Shown: positions 16,976 through 25,274 of the stretch, piece after piece | Position numbering within the stretch: position 1 is the first letter of the stretch | Layout: each line of letters begins with the position of its first letter | Assembly: GCF_022458865.1 (NCBI RefSeq) | Contig: NZ_JAJNMU010000013.1 | Coordinates: forward strand, 186,001-250,000 | Origin: Paenibacillus periandrae | GTDB lineage: Bacteria > Bacillota > Bacilli > Paenibacillales > NBRC-103111 | Reading direction: 5' to 3' | DNA length: 64,000 nt | Program-made: the position numbers and the translations under genes | The notes under the pieces: generated by a model | What the model saw: the letters and a program-made list of their open reading frames with translations, nothing else | Databases searched by the model: none | Told to the model about the DNA's origin: nothing

Positions 16976-17569
16976 TTACCACTTATTGGCTAAATGATCA
17001 GCATCAACCGAGGACGGATAAACCATGGATGTTTGCCCACTCTTCATCCAGTGAGTGCCCGCATGTGCTGGTGAATTTTCAAAATGACTTAAGCTCAGTG
17101 CATGACCAAGTTCGTGCCCAGTATTATGATATTTCTCGGAGCTAGTAAAAGCGTCGTCCGTCATACTCTTATTATCTAACCTTATTCTTGCGATATCAAA
17201 GTTGGTACCACTATTAACAGCGGAATAGGCAATTTGTGATCCATTTGATTTAAAGAAACCAGTTGATCCATAGACACCAGGTCCAAGTTCATTATAGACT
17301 CCATAAAACTTGATTTGAGCTAAAGACTCGCTGGATATCTCCCAAAGATTAGCAGCTGAATTTGGTACTGCACTCCATTGTGTTGCAGCATTTGTTACAG
17401 TAGCCCCCAAACCATATGCTGATACTGAACTATCGACCCAATACTGTTGAGCGGCCCCGTTAGTATTTTTTCCACTATGAATATGAGCTGTTGAATAGTC
17501 TGCATAAGAAATTGAGTGGAATAAAGAAAATATGGAGACAACTAATACTGTTACTTTCGCTATTTTCAA
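16976..17569 (-). CDS. secreted matrixin-type zinc metalloprotease
   Basis: 197 residues from TTG 17569, with GAGGAGG seven bases upstream. A signal peptide covers about residues 1-23. The zinc site is H152-E153-L-G-H156 with H162 as third ligand (HELGHALSLSH), followed by the Met-turn at M175 (HWMKSG), as in M10 metzincins. There is no prodomain with a cysteine switch and no C-terminal haemopexin-like part; this is a minimal catalytic domain, shorter than animal matrixins. It should be secreted and zinc dependent. The neighbour encoded next is a secreted protein of unknown role. Confidence 0.9.
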   Translation of the reverse strand: MKIAKVTVLVVSIFSLFHSISYADYSTAHIHSGKNTNGAAQQYWVDSSVSAYGLGATVTNAATQWSAVPNSAANLWEISSESLAQIKFYGVYNELGPGVYGSTGFFKSNGSQIAYSAVNSGTNFDIARIRLDNKSMTDDAFTSSEKYHNTGHELGHALSLSHFENSPAHAGTHWMKSGQTSMVYPSSVDADHLANKW

Positions 17570-17958
17570 TTTTATACCTCCTCGATAATGATATGGTAAA
17601 CTTAATTACAAAAAACCTGACTTAACACAATGGTAATACCTCTTGTAAATGGGTTTGGATAATTTTATTCACTCCCCTTAGACCCCTTACATCTTTATAA
17701 CGTTTTATATACCTAATATCTAACGTTTTTAATAGGATATTTTTTACTTTTATTCAATTTTGGCGAGATATACAATACTGTTGTCCACCGACATATATAG
17801 ACTTTTGTCAATGCCTTTGGGGCTTTGCAAACAGAAAAACCCTATTAAACACTTTAACCTTTTCTTACGAAGTAATCTTCGACCAAGAAAATGAAAAAGG
17901 CTTATAAGGTTTTTGTCTACATAGTAGGGTTCATAACGAGCTCAACGTCAATCAAATT
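17570..17958. other. gene-free AT-rich intergenic stretch
   Basis: 389 bases with no coding sequence that I can support on either strand. It must contain the promoter of the metalloprotease operon. On the minus strand there is a TTGACA hexamer near 17810 but no matching -10 at the usual distance. Stretches AACCCTAT and GTAGGGTT could form a loose hairpin, not good enough to call. Confidence 0.3.
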
Positions 17959-18441
17959 TTAATTAGTAATACTTACTGAACCATCATTTCCGAAATATAT
18001 ATTTTCACTGCAATTTACAGTGCCTTTAGTTGGTGAGTTTACTACAGAATCATGCACACAGATTTGTTTTTGTACTTGATATCGATCGTTTATCCTCACA
18101 ACAGAATAATCAATAGCGGGCCATTCATCTAAATCATGATATTTCAATATAACAGACACACTAATGTCATTAAGATTGGAATTATCTACACTAACAATTC
18201 TAAAGCTATCTAAGGGAACACCTTCTGAATCCCCCTTTTTCATTATTTCCGTAAAATAATTTGTGACTATTTCTTTTGCGACCCCTTCGGGGTTTTTCTG
18301 AACCTCCTGAACCATTCTACTAGTTTCCTCTTCTAAAGAAACTACTTTGAAATTATTAGCAGCACTTGCAATCCCAATTCCAATACATGAAACAACCAAA
18401 ACAACAACCAAAACGAAAGCAAAAGTTCCATTTTTAAACAC
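17959..18441 (-). CDS. secreted protein, paralogue of the 18576-19364 product
   Basis: 160 residues from GTG 18441, eight bases after AAAGGTGG; GTG 18453 lies inside that site. A long hydrophobic signal or anchor covers residues 3-27 (TFAFVLVVVLVVSCIGIGIA). The mature domain has YFTEIMKKG, VPLDSFRIVSVD, SVSVILKYHDLDEW and YSVVRINDRYQV, each matching the same positions in the next gene (YFQDIIKSS, IPLKSFTIVATD, KLSVQLTYDEFG, YSVVKKDGKYSV). The two genes are therefore paralogues by tandem duplication. This copy ends soon after the shared domain. I do not recognise the domain. Confidence 0.7.
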   Translation of the reverse strand: MFKNGTFAFVLVVVLVVSCIGIGIASAANNFKVVSLEEETSRMVQEVQKNPEGVAKEIVTNYFTEIMKKGDSEGVPLDSFRIVSVDNSNLNDISVSVILKYHDLDEWPAIDYSVVRINDRYQVQKQICVHDSVVNSPTKGTVNCSENIYFGNDGSVSITN

Positions 18442-18523
18442 AATCCTAACCACCTTTCAACTTTGATGTGTATTGAATGCAGTGTAACATATCCATACTT
18501 ATTTTTAAAAACATTGATAATGA

Positions 18524-18553
18524 TTAAAGAAGCCTGCAAGCAGGCTTCTTTAA
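18524..18553. terminator. bidirectional terminator hairpin
   Basis: TTAAAGAAGCCTG, loop CAAG, CAGGCTTCTTTAA: a 13-base perfect stem 22 bases after the stop of the 18576 gene and before the start of the paralogue, so the two paralogues are probably transcribed separately. Confidence 0.85.
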
Positions 18554-18575
18554 TTTTTGATAAACCTAACTTAAA

Positions 18576-19364
18576 TTATTGATAAGCATTTCCAGATACG
18601 TTAGCTCTAGAGTAGCTGCGATTGCTTACAAAAATACAACGATCACTCCCGGTGGTTACACCTGACAAGTACGCACTGAGCCAAGTACCACTACTTGGAA
18701 TATCGCCATCAAAAAATGAACTCGTAGACAAATTGTTAAAGTTCCCGCCTGATAGTTTTGCTGCTATTCCATACGCCAATGAAATAATATCAGTACCAGA
18801 GTTTTTTGTTTGCCAACCGTTAATTGTTATATTCGTTTGAGTATTTGTGAAACTCTGTCCACTAAAGTAAGTAGTCAGATAAGAACCAGCAGCAGGTGTT
18901 CCATTAACTATACTACTATAGAACGACCCACTGATATCTGAATTAATACTCATTCCGGCTTTTTGTTGATTATTTACAGCATTCCCCACTTTAACTGTTC
19001 CATATTCAGAAGATTTTGGATCACTATTAAAGGTAATGATATCGTGTTTCACTGAATATTTACCATCCTTTTTAACAACAGAATAAGGAGCGACAGGTAA
19101 TGTTCCAAATTCATCATAAGTAAGTTGAACTGATAACTTTATATCATCTTCATTAGAGGAATCAGTTGCCACGATTGTAAAACTCTTAAGAGGGATACCC
19201 ATCTGCCCATCTGCACTTGATTTTATTATATCCTGAAAATAGGCATTTGCTGTTTGAAGTGCTTGATCCCTACCTGTATCATTACTTGCAGCACTTGCTC
19301 CACCTGTAATTATAGAAGTTGTAAGGAAAAGTGCGGACAATATGGACAAGACAAATTTTTTCAT
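18576..19364 (-). CDS. secreted protein with shared unnamed domain and internal repeats
   Basis: 262 residues with a clear signal peptide (about 1-25, ending GGASAAS). Residues 30-115 form the domain shared with the 17959 product. The C-terminal half is rich in Ser, Gly, Asn and Thr and contains two copies of a motif: FYSSIVNGTPAAGSYLTTYF then SG, and FFDGDIPSSGTWLSAYL then SG. The common pattern is F-[YF]-x4-P-x2-G-[ST]-[YW]-L-[ST]-x-Y-[FL]-S-G (with one more residue in the first copy). No catalytic motif is seen. It could be a surface or matrix protein. A terminator follows, and the gene lies in the AT-rich block. Confidence 0.7.
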   Translation of the reverse strand: MKKFVLSILSALFLTTSIITGGASAASNDTGRDQALQTANAYFQDIIKSSADGQMGIPLKSFTIVATDSSNEDDIKLSVQLTYDEFGTLPVAPYSVVKKDGKYSVKHDIITFNSDPKSSEYGTVKVGNAVNNQQKAGMSINSDISGSFYSSIVNGTPAAGSYLTTYFSGQSFTNTQTNITINGWQTKNSGTDIISLAYGIAAKLSGGNFNNLSTSSFFDGDIPSSGTWLSAYLSGVTTGSDRCIFVSNRSYSRANVSGNAYQ

Positions 19365-19803
19365 ATTAACACTCCTTATTTGTTATATTTAGATTGATCC
19401 ACAACACCTATTGATTCGTCAACATAAAATTAGGAAACAGTTTAAGAAAAAACTCAAAACGATATTTTAGTTACATTCGTCATGTTTTGAAAGGGTAACA
19501 GGCAGCTACTACAATTTATACATTTAGAAACTTGCACTACCTCCTTTCAATAACAGCATGTCTCTGTCCCAAGCTTACTCGTACGCATGTTTATTAGGGC
19601 AATAGAACAAAACTTATTATTTGAATTCCAAATTTTGTTGTATATCTAAATAACGTTCCATTACTAAAAAATCTAACGATAAATTTAAAATTTATTAAAT
19701 AATCACCAACTGATCAACACTCCTCCCCACCTGACTGCTTCTGCTGAACGACATACTAAAAAGGCTGCCCTGCGGCAGCCCTCTAAATTAAATTAGTGCA
19801 AAT
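19365..19803. other. gene-free AT-rich stretch upstream of the secreted-protein gene
   Basis: No gene of ordinary length. On the minus strand a strong Shine-Dalgarno-like AAAGGAGG lies at about 19538-19546 but has no good start codon at the right distance; a GTG only two bases on opens 27 codons with a KCINCSSC cluster. The right end holds the terminator of the sugar operon (19758-19780). The rest is AT-rich sequence, presumably including the promoter for the gene at 19364. Confidence 0.35.
19758..19780 (-). terminator. Rho-independent terminator of the sugar uptake operon
   Basis: Minus strand: GGCTGCC, loop GCAG, GGCAGCC, then five T. It lies 23 bases after the stop of the isomerase-like gene. 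Confidence 0.9.
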
Positions 19804-20667
19804 TTAAAACCAATCGGCATAGCCCATCTTTCTCAGGTTGTCCGCAGATGTCTTCAAGCAATCAAACGGATCACGTCCGTATACGTCATCCTGCTCTACC
19901 AGGAAATACTGTGAGCCGCTTTCAAGCGCAGCCTCCATAATGCCTTTGATATCAAGATTACCTTCGCCAACCTCGGCAAATTCAACAACATTCGTAAAGG
20001 CCTGCATGAATTTACCCATATCAAATCCGCCTGCTAAAGCGCTCATATCGATCTGGCCGATCCGGTAATCCTTCAAATGGATCAAGGCAATTCGTCCCGC
20101 ATATTGTTTAATAAACGTGATAGGATTTTCCCCGCCTCTTTGAATCCAGTGAATATCAAATTCAAAACCAAGATGAGTTGTATTGTTTTTGATAATATCC
20201 ATCAAGTATTCGCCATCGTACTTTTGAAACTCGATATGGTGGTTGTGATAGTATAGTTCAATACCATGAGCCGCCAGTTTCTCTGCTACTGCATCTGCTT
20301 TTTTGACAAATTCCATGATTTTATCTTTATTACCGATAGTTGTTAATGGCAGCATCCCAATACGTAAAAAGTTGCAATTCAAGGTTTTGCAGTCATTTAC
20401 AATTTTATCGAAATCAGCAGCTAAAGTCTCTCCGGGCATACCGGGCATCATCGGTTCTAAAGCTGCAGATAGTGAAGCGATTGTAATGTTGAAATCTGCA
20501 CTGGCTCTCTTAAGCTCTAACACGTTGTCGGCAGTCATCGGAATTTGAGAAATCTCTACACAGTGATACCCGAGCTCATTTATTTTTCTCATTGTCTCAT
20601 AAACACCGATTTGCTCCACTTTCCCTTTGAGCATCATCATTTGTACTCCGATTTTACCCTTTTTCAT
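19804..20667 (-). CDS. sugar phosphate isomerase/epimerase-like TIM-barrel protein
   Basis: 287 residues of the AP-endonuclease-2/xylose-isomerase-like fold. Metal-site segments are seen: YYHNHHIEF, the FEFDIHWIQRGGENP block, ALIHLKDYRIG, and the late EVGEGNLD and FLVEQDD. Such enzymes isomerise or epimerise sugars and inositols, often after oxidation by a Gfo/Idh enzyme. The start overlaps the stop of the upstream oxidoreductase gene by ATGA, so the two are co-translated. The substrate is unknown. It is the last gene of a three-gene operon with a GPH-type symporter. Confidence 0.9.
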   Translation of the reverse strand: MKKGKIGVQMMMLKGKVEQIGVYETMRKINELGYHCVEISQIPMTADNVLELKRASADFNITIASLSAALEPMMPGMPGETLAADFDKIVNDCKTLNCNFLRIGMLPLTTIGNKDKIMEFVKKADAVAEKLAAHGIELYYHNHHIEFQKYDGEYLMDIIKNNTTHLGFEFDIHWIQRGGENPITFIKQYAGRIALIHLKDYRIGQIDMSALAGGFDMGKFMQAFTNVVEFAEVGEGNLDIKGIMEAALESGSQYFLVEQDDVYGRDPFDCLKTSADNLRKMGYADWF

Positions 20668-21824
20668 TTGGATACCTCCATTTGTTGTTCTTCTTCAATC
20701 TTTTTATTTAATTCAGCTACGTATTGCTCTTCATCGAATGGAATCTCGACTTCTTGACCCAAAAATCCCGACAGATGGATCGCGTTCGCCAGCCTGACTC
20801 CATGAATACCCTCACTGCCTGCTGCTATTAAAGGTGTGCCATCATTAATATTGGCAGCGAAGTTTTCCAATACGGCGATATGCTGAGCGCCCCATACACT
20901 TTCAAATTCAAGCACTTCTTCGCTGTAGATTTCAGATGCGCTTTGACCCATGAAAATTTTCATTACATCCTGCATGCTCATCGTTGAGCTCATTTCAGGC
21001 TCGGGCTTCATGAGACGTTTGATCGTAATCTTCTTGCTGTCATCCACGACGATTTTACCTTTATCGCCTAAAATTTCAAAACGGTCTGTACCGAGAACAT
21101 CATGCGTGCACGTAATAAATACGCCTGTCGCTCCATTCTCGTAATCAAACATCGCGGTAACTTCATCTTCAACGGTAATCGTTCTTTGGTAGCCGTATTT
21201 TACATTCGCATATACCTTCTTTGGCATTCCGCAAATCCACTGCAGCAAATCCAATTGATGCGGCGCCTGATTGACAAGCACACCTCCGCCCTCGCCTTTC
21301 CAGGTTGCTCTCCACTCACTTTGCTCATAGTAGCCCTGCGGTCTCCACCAGGTTGTAATCAACCAGTTTGTCCGGCGAATCTCGCCAATTTCATCCTGAT
21401 CAATCAACTCCTTCAGCTTCTGGTACAACGGATTCGTCCTTTGATTGAAGAAAATCGCAAAGGTCAGCTCAGGTTTGGTCGCTGCAAAGTCATTTAATTC
21501 TTGGACCTGCTTCGTATACACACCTGCCGGCTTTTCCACCAAGGCATGAATGTCTCTCTTGAGCGCCTCGATTCCCATTTCCGGGTGCAAATAATGCGGT
21601 ACACACGTCACAATTGCGTCAACATCTCCGCTCTCCAGCATGTCGATATAGTTGTCATAGAACGGGATGCCCGGGTACTTGTCTGCGCACAAGGCTTTTT
21701 TGGCTGGATCTATGTCACAGATCGCACCGATCACCATGCCCTTCACTTTGCCATCTGCCAAAAATCCAGCATATAATCCGCCTTCTGCTCCCAAGCCGAT
21801 AATTCCCATTTTTACGTTTTTCAT
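20664..21824 (-). CDS. Gfo/Idh/MocA family NAD(P)-dependent oxidoreductase
   Basis: 386 residues. The N-terminal Rossmann domain begins MGIIGLGAEGGLYAGFL and has the CVPHYLHPEMGIEAL and HALVEKPAG blocks, with the EKP catalytic lysine motif. The C-terminal domain includes GGGVLVNQAPHQLDLLQWI, the family signature, whose His is usually catalytic. It oxidises a hydroxyl of a sugar or polyol with NAD(P). It sits between a sugar symporter gene (49 bases upstream) and an isomerase-like gene (ATGA overlap), suggesting import, oxidation and isomerisation of one sugar. Confidence 0.93.
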   Translation of the reverse strand: MKNVKMGIIGLGAEGGLYAGFLADGKVKGMVIGAICDIDPAKKALCADKYPGIPFYDNYIDMLESGDVDAIVTCVPHYLHPEMGIEALKRDIHALVEKPAGVYTKQVQELNDFAATKPELTFAIFFNQRTNPLYQKLKELIDQDEIGEIRRTNWLITTWWRPQGYYEQSEWRATWKGEGGGVLVNQAPHQLDLLQWICGMPKKVYANVKYGYQRTITVEDEVTAMFDYENGATGVFITCTHDVLGTDRFEILGDKGKIVVDDSKKITIKRLMKPEPEMSSTMSMQDVMKIFMGQSASEIYSEEVLEFESVWGAQHIAVLENFAANINDGTPLIAAGSEGIHGVRLANAIHLSGFLGQEVEIPFDEEQYVAELNKKIEEEQQMEVSK

Positions 21825-21873
21825 TAATTTTACCTCACTCTCTATATTTGTAATTTCATTTTTAAGCCATGCT

Positions 21874-23286
21874 TCAAGACGGATTTTGCCTTTTACTTGT
21901 CAAATCAATAGTAAGCTGCTTGGATTGCTGCTTGGTTAAGGGATAGAAAAACACTAAAATGATAAATACTACCAAAAAGACGATGCCAGGCACCAGAGTA
22001 GCAATTGTATGAATCCCATCCAGCGCGCTTTGCGTTTGCACCTTGTGAGTGGCATCATAGCCAACTGCCGTTAACGCTACCCCTCCGATCCCGCCAGCAA
22101 TAGCCTGACCGACCTTACGGGAAAATGAGTACACTGAGTACACGGTACCATCCTCGCGCAATCCTGTTACGTATTCATGATAATCGATTACGTCGGTAAC
22201 GAACGCCCAAACTACCAGATTAAAAAATGCATATCCAAACATACCAACTGCTGAAATCGCAATAAACGAGATAGAGGATAAATGAGGCAGGAAGTATAGA
22301 AGTATATACACCAAACCTGCGATTAACATACCCACAGCGGCTGTTTCCTTTTTCCCGAATTTGGCTACCAACGGTTTGGCTAGCGGAATTGCAATAAATA
22401 CGGTACCGATCTGGATAAAACCAACCAGGCTTAGTACGGCTGCATGACCAAAAAAATCTTTAAACAAATAGACGTTGACTGCACCCAAGAGCATGTTACA
22501 CATCATAAAAATAAGAGATGCGGTTAAAATAGCCAGCAGTGGTTTGTTTCTTAACAATCCTTTTAAGGTTTTGCCGAGATGGGATTTGCGATCCTTGATT
22601 TCGGAAGTCACAATCCGTTCCGTAGATAATTTGTAACACGCCATATAACAAGAAATAGACAGTATTCCAAAAATAATAGCCCCTAATGTAAACCGGCTTG
22701 CATCTGCCTTATTGTCTACAAACAAGATCAAAGGCCCCGCTACATTAATGATTAAGCTCGCTAACGAGCCGCCCATCGTTCTAAATGTAGATAAGGTTGT
22801 ACGTTCAACAGGATCACTCGTAATGACAGATGCCATGGAGCCATAAGAAATATTGACTGTGCTGTATAAAGTTCCCCATATGAGATAGGATACAAAAGCA
22901 TACGCCAAATAAAATCCGTCTGACATTCCTGGAATTTTCACAAACATAAGTACACCCGAGATGACAAGCGGAAATGACATTCGGAATATCCATGGCTTAA
23001 ATTTGCCGTGCTTGCCAGCTTTCCTCGAATCCAAAAACCGGCCCCAGGTAACATCCGCCACAGCATCCCATAAACGCGCTACCAGAAAGAGCATCCCCAC
23101 CGTCACAGCGCTAATACCAAAAATATCTGTATAATAAACCATCAAGAAAGAGCTTACTAAAATAAAGAAGAAATCATTCCCGAAATCACCAAACAAATAA
23201 CCCAGTTTATCTCTCAAGCCGAATTTTCTGATTTCCACCATCGTATGCACGGATTTCGTGGTCCCCAGACTGACATGCTGCTCCAT
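21874..23286 (-). CDS. GPH-family (MFS_2) sugar:cation symporter
   Basis: 470 residues from ATG 23286, with GGAGGGG six bases upstream; an in-frame longer reading has no such site. There are about 12 membrane spans. The N-terminal block LGYLFGDFGNDFFFILVSSF and the FLVARLWDAVADVTWGRFLDSR loop are those of melibiose/glucuronide carriers. A second-half loop with FTDVIDYHEYVTGLREDGT is also typical. It would import a glycoside, pentoside or hexuronide with Na+ or H+. It is the first gene of the operon and is divergent from an AraC regulator at 23435. The substrate is unknown. Confidence 0.92.
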   Translation of the reverse strand: MEQHVSLGTTKSVHTMVEIRKFGLRDKLGYLFGDFGNDFFFILVSSFLMVYYTDIFGISAVTVGMLFLVARLWDAVADVTWGRFLDSRKAGKHGKFKPWIFRMSFPLVISGVLMFVKIPGMSDGFYLAYAFVSYLIWGTLYSTVNISYGSMASVITSDPVERTTLSTFRTMGGSLASLIINVAGPLILFVDNKADASRFTLGAIIFGILSISCYMACYKLSTERIVTSEIKDRKSHLGKTLKGLLRNKPLLAILTASLIFMMCNMLLGAVNVYLFKDFFGHAAVLSLVGFIQIGTVFIAIPLAKPLVAKFGKKETAAVGMLIAGLVYILLYFLPHLSSISFIAISAVGMFGYAFFNLVVWAFVTDVIDYHEYVTGLREDGTVYSVYSFSRKVGQAIAGGIGGVALTAVGYDATHKVQTQSALDGIHTIATLVPGIVFLVVFIILVFFYPLTKQQSKQLTIDLTSKRQNPS

Positions 23287-23434
23287 TGTTCCCCCTCCAA
23301 TATATGAATAACATCGTTCCGTAAATTCAAATGCCAACTTGAAACTGCTTACAAAAAGAGTATAATCAAATTCAAAACATTCGAGAAGGATGTAAATTGC
23401 ATTATCAGGACTTATTTCACATGTAAAGGATTGG

Positions 23435-24658
23435 ATGATCGTGATCAAGCATTTTCAACTGACGTCTGCAAGCTTAACCCTTTTTCATGTACTTGATATG
23501 AATACCAGCATATTGACTCCCGATGGCTCTGTAGAGATGGCGCATATTCATGAGCCATTGCCAAATTTTTTACTCCAGACACAGCAGGAGGACTTTTTAA
23601 GACTTAGCTGGCAATCCAGGCAGGATCCCACACAATGCTGCATATACACTAATGTATTTGGACTGACCTATTTATCCAGATTTTTCGAGTTGGAGGAGGA
23701 GCAACCCACGGTTTGGGTAGTTGGACCTTTTCTCATGCAGATACCGGATATGGACAAAATTAATGCGCTATTCCGTACAGAACAAAACAAACAAAGGGCT
23801 ATGGGCGAGTTCGTTCGCTCCTTGAAGCTGCTCAGCAATGCCCGAATCCAAAGTGCCGTTAATATCTTGAACCAGGCAGGCTCGATTCAACATGTTCCTT
23901 ATCGAAAATTAAACACACAGCCTACGTCGGAACGATTAGATGCCAACGATATCCAGCATATTTTGGCGCAGCCCGATGAGTTGGATACGAAAGTTATTGA
24001 GCTCAGATATGAGCTGGAGAAAGAGCTTATGAGTGCGGTTGAGCATGGGGATAAAAAAATGCTGAGGCATCTCCTGAAGGAAACCAAAAATTTATTTGAT
24101 TTTTCTGACCGTTTTCCCAATCAGCCTGTCAGGGCCATGAAAAACATGCTCATTGTTTTAAACACATTGTTGCGTATGGCAGCAGCCAGAGGAAAGGTTC
24201 AGCCGTTTTTCCTGCATCACATCTCCGAGAAATTTTCCAAGCAAATTGAACGCTGTGACAGTATCAACTCCCTGAATGCACTGCTGGATGTGATGTATGA
24301 GGAGTATTGCGATTTGGTTAACCGCCGCACCATTACCGGATATTCTCCAGTGGTACAGAAAGCGGCACAGCATATCCTTGTTCACTTCAGCAAACCGTTA
24401 AATCTAAAGCAGTTGGCCGCTAAATGTCTTGTGCATCCTGCTCATTTGTCGAGACAATTCAGTAAGGAGGCGGGAATGACTCTGACCGATTTTCAGAACC
24501 GAACACGCATAGACCATGCCAAGCTTCTGCTGGCAAAAGGAACCGCTTCTATCGATTGGATTGCCGGTCAAGTCGGATTTGATGATGCAGGCTATTTCAC
24601 ACGTATATTTAATAAACTGGAAGGCATGACCCCGTCCAGATATAGAAAAGAATTTTGA
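23435..24658 (+). CDS. AraC family regulator of the divergent sugar operon
   Basis: 407 residues from ATG 23435 (GTG 23441 is also possible; AAAGGA lies four or ten bases before them). The C-terminal 100 residues hold the AraC helix-turn-helix pair: LNLKQLAAKCLVHPAHLSRQ and IDWIAGQVGFDDAGYFTRIF with the final GMTPSRYRK. The N-terminal 300 residues are a sensor region with a helical middle part (LEKELMSAVEHGDKKMLRHLLKE), as in YesS-like regulators. Its start is 148 bases from that of the divergent symporter gene, so it very probably controls that operon. Confidence 0.9.
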   Translation: MIVIKHFQLTSASLTLFHVLDMNTSILTPDGSVEMAHIHEPLPNFLLQTQQEDFLRLSWQSRQDPTQCCIYTNVFGLTYLSRFFELEEEQPTVWVVGPFLMQIPDMDKINALFRTEQNKQRAMGEFVRSLKLLSNARIQSAVNILNQAGSIQHVPYRKLNTQPTSERLDANDIQHILAQPDELDTKVIELRYELEKELMSAVEHGDKKMLRHLLKETKNLFDFSDRFPNQPVRAMKNMLIVLNTLLRMAAARGKVQPFFLHHISEKFSKQIERCDSINSLNALLDVMYEEYCDLVNRRTITGYSPVVQKAAQHILVHFSKPLNLKQLAAKCLVHPAHLSRQFSKEAGMTLTDFQNRTRIDHAKLLLAKGTASIDWIAGQVGFDDAGYFTRIFNKLEGMTPSRYRKEF

Positions 24659-24688
24659 GCCTTACTTTGCAAAAGATGATAACAAGTT

Positions 24689-24715
24689 AAAACTTTTTCG
24701 GGCTGCCCACACGTC
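24689..24715 (+). promoter_or_regulatory. putative ECF sigma promoter, likely autoregulated
   Basis: An AAAAC -35 core at 24689-24693, followed by T-rich sequence, and a CGTC -10 core at 24712-24715. The gap between the AAAC core and CGTC is about 18 bases, near the 16-17 usual for Bacillus ECF sigma factors. It lies about 50 bases before the sigma gene start, the place expected for self-control. Confidence 0.5.
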
Positions 24716-24767
24716 TTACTTGTATACAGACATCATGTAGTCAATAAAGAGAAAGGTATTGCTGATC

Positions 24768-25274
24768 ATGCCCAACAGGAAAACCGAACAATTACTTACT
24801 CGCTGCATCACCGATCACAAGGAAAACGTATACCGACTGGCCTACAGCTATGTCAAGAATAAAGAGGATGCGCTCGATATTGTTCAGGACTCGATTTACA
24901 AAGCTTTGACGTCCATTGAGCTTCTCAACAAGCCTGAAGCCGTCAAGAGCTGGTTTTACAGAATTGTGGTGTACACCTCTTTAGATTTTCTGAGGAAACA
25001 AAAAAAGGTTCAAATCGCAGATGAAGAAACGATCGAATCCTTTAGCCCCGGGGCGGCAGACATTTATCCCGATATTGATTTGGAAAAAACGTTAGACAAT
25101 CTTCCCCATAAGTATCGTAGTGTCATCGTGCTAAGATATTTTGAAGATTTAAAAATTGAGGAAGTGGCTGAGATCTTGAATGAAAACGTCAATACGATCA
25201 AAACCCGGCTCTATCAGGCACTTCAAATATTGAGAGTCACTATGAATGACGAATCTGCCAAGGAGGAACAATAA
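24768..25274 (+). CDS. ECF sigma factor, SigV-like
   Basis: 168 residues from ATG 24768, eleven bases after AAAGG; TTG 24759 is too close to that site. Region 2 is seen in NVYRLAYSYVKNKEDALDIV then QDSIYKAL; region 4 in LPHKYRSVIVLRYFEDLKIEEVAEIL followed by ENVNTIKTRLYQAL. Together with the next gene this matches the sigV/rsiV arrangement of bacilli, which responds to lysozyme and other wall damage. An ECF-type promoter lies upstream. The exact orthology cannot be settled without alignment. Confidence 0.88.
   Translation: MPNRKTEQLLTRCITDHKENVYRLAYSYVKNKEDALDIVQDSIYKALTSIELLNKPEAVKSWFYRIVVYTSLDFLRKQKKVQIADEETIESFSPGAADIYPDIDLEKTLDNLPHKYRSVIVLRYFEDLKIEEVAEILNENVNTIKTRLYQALQILRVTMNDESAKEEQ

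Noticed and set aside
19456..19536. 27-codon cysteine-containing peptide (KCINCSSC) on the minus strand
   Set aside because: The GTG start lies only two bases after the AAAGGAGG site; no maturation or export genes are near, so it is unsupported as a peptide gene.
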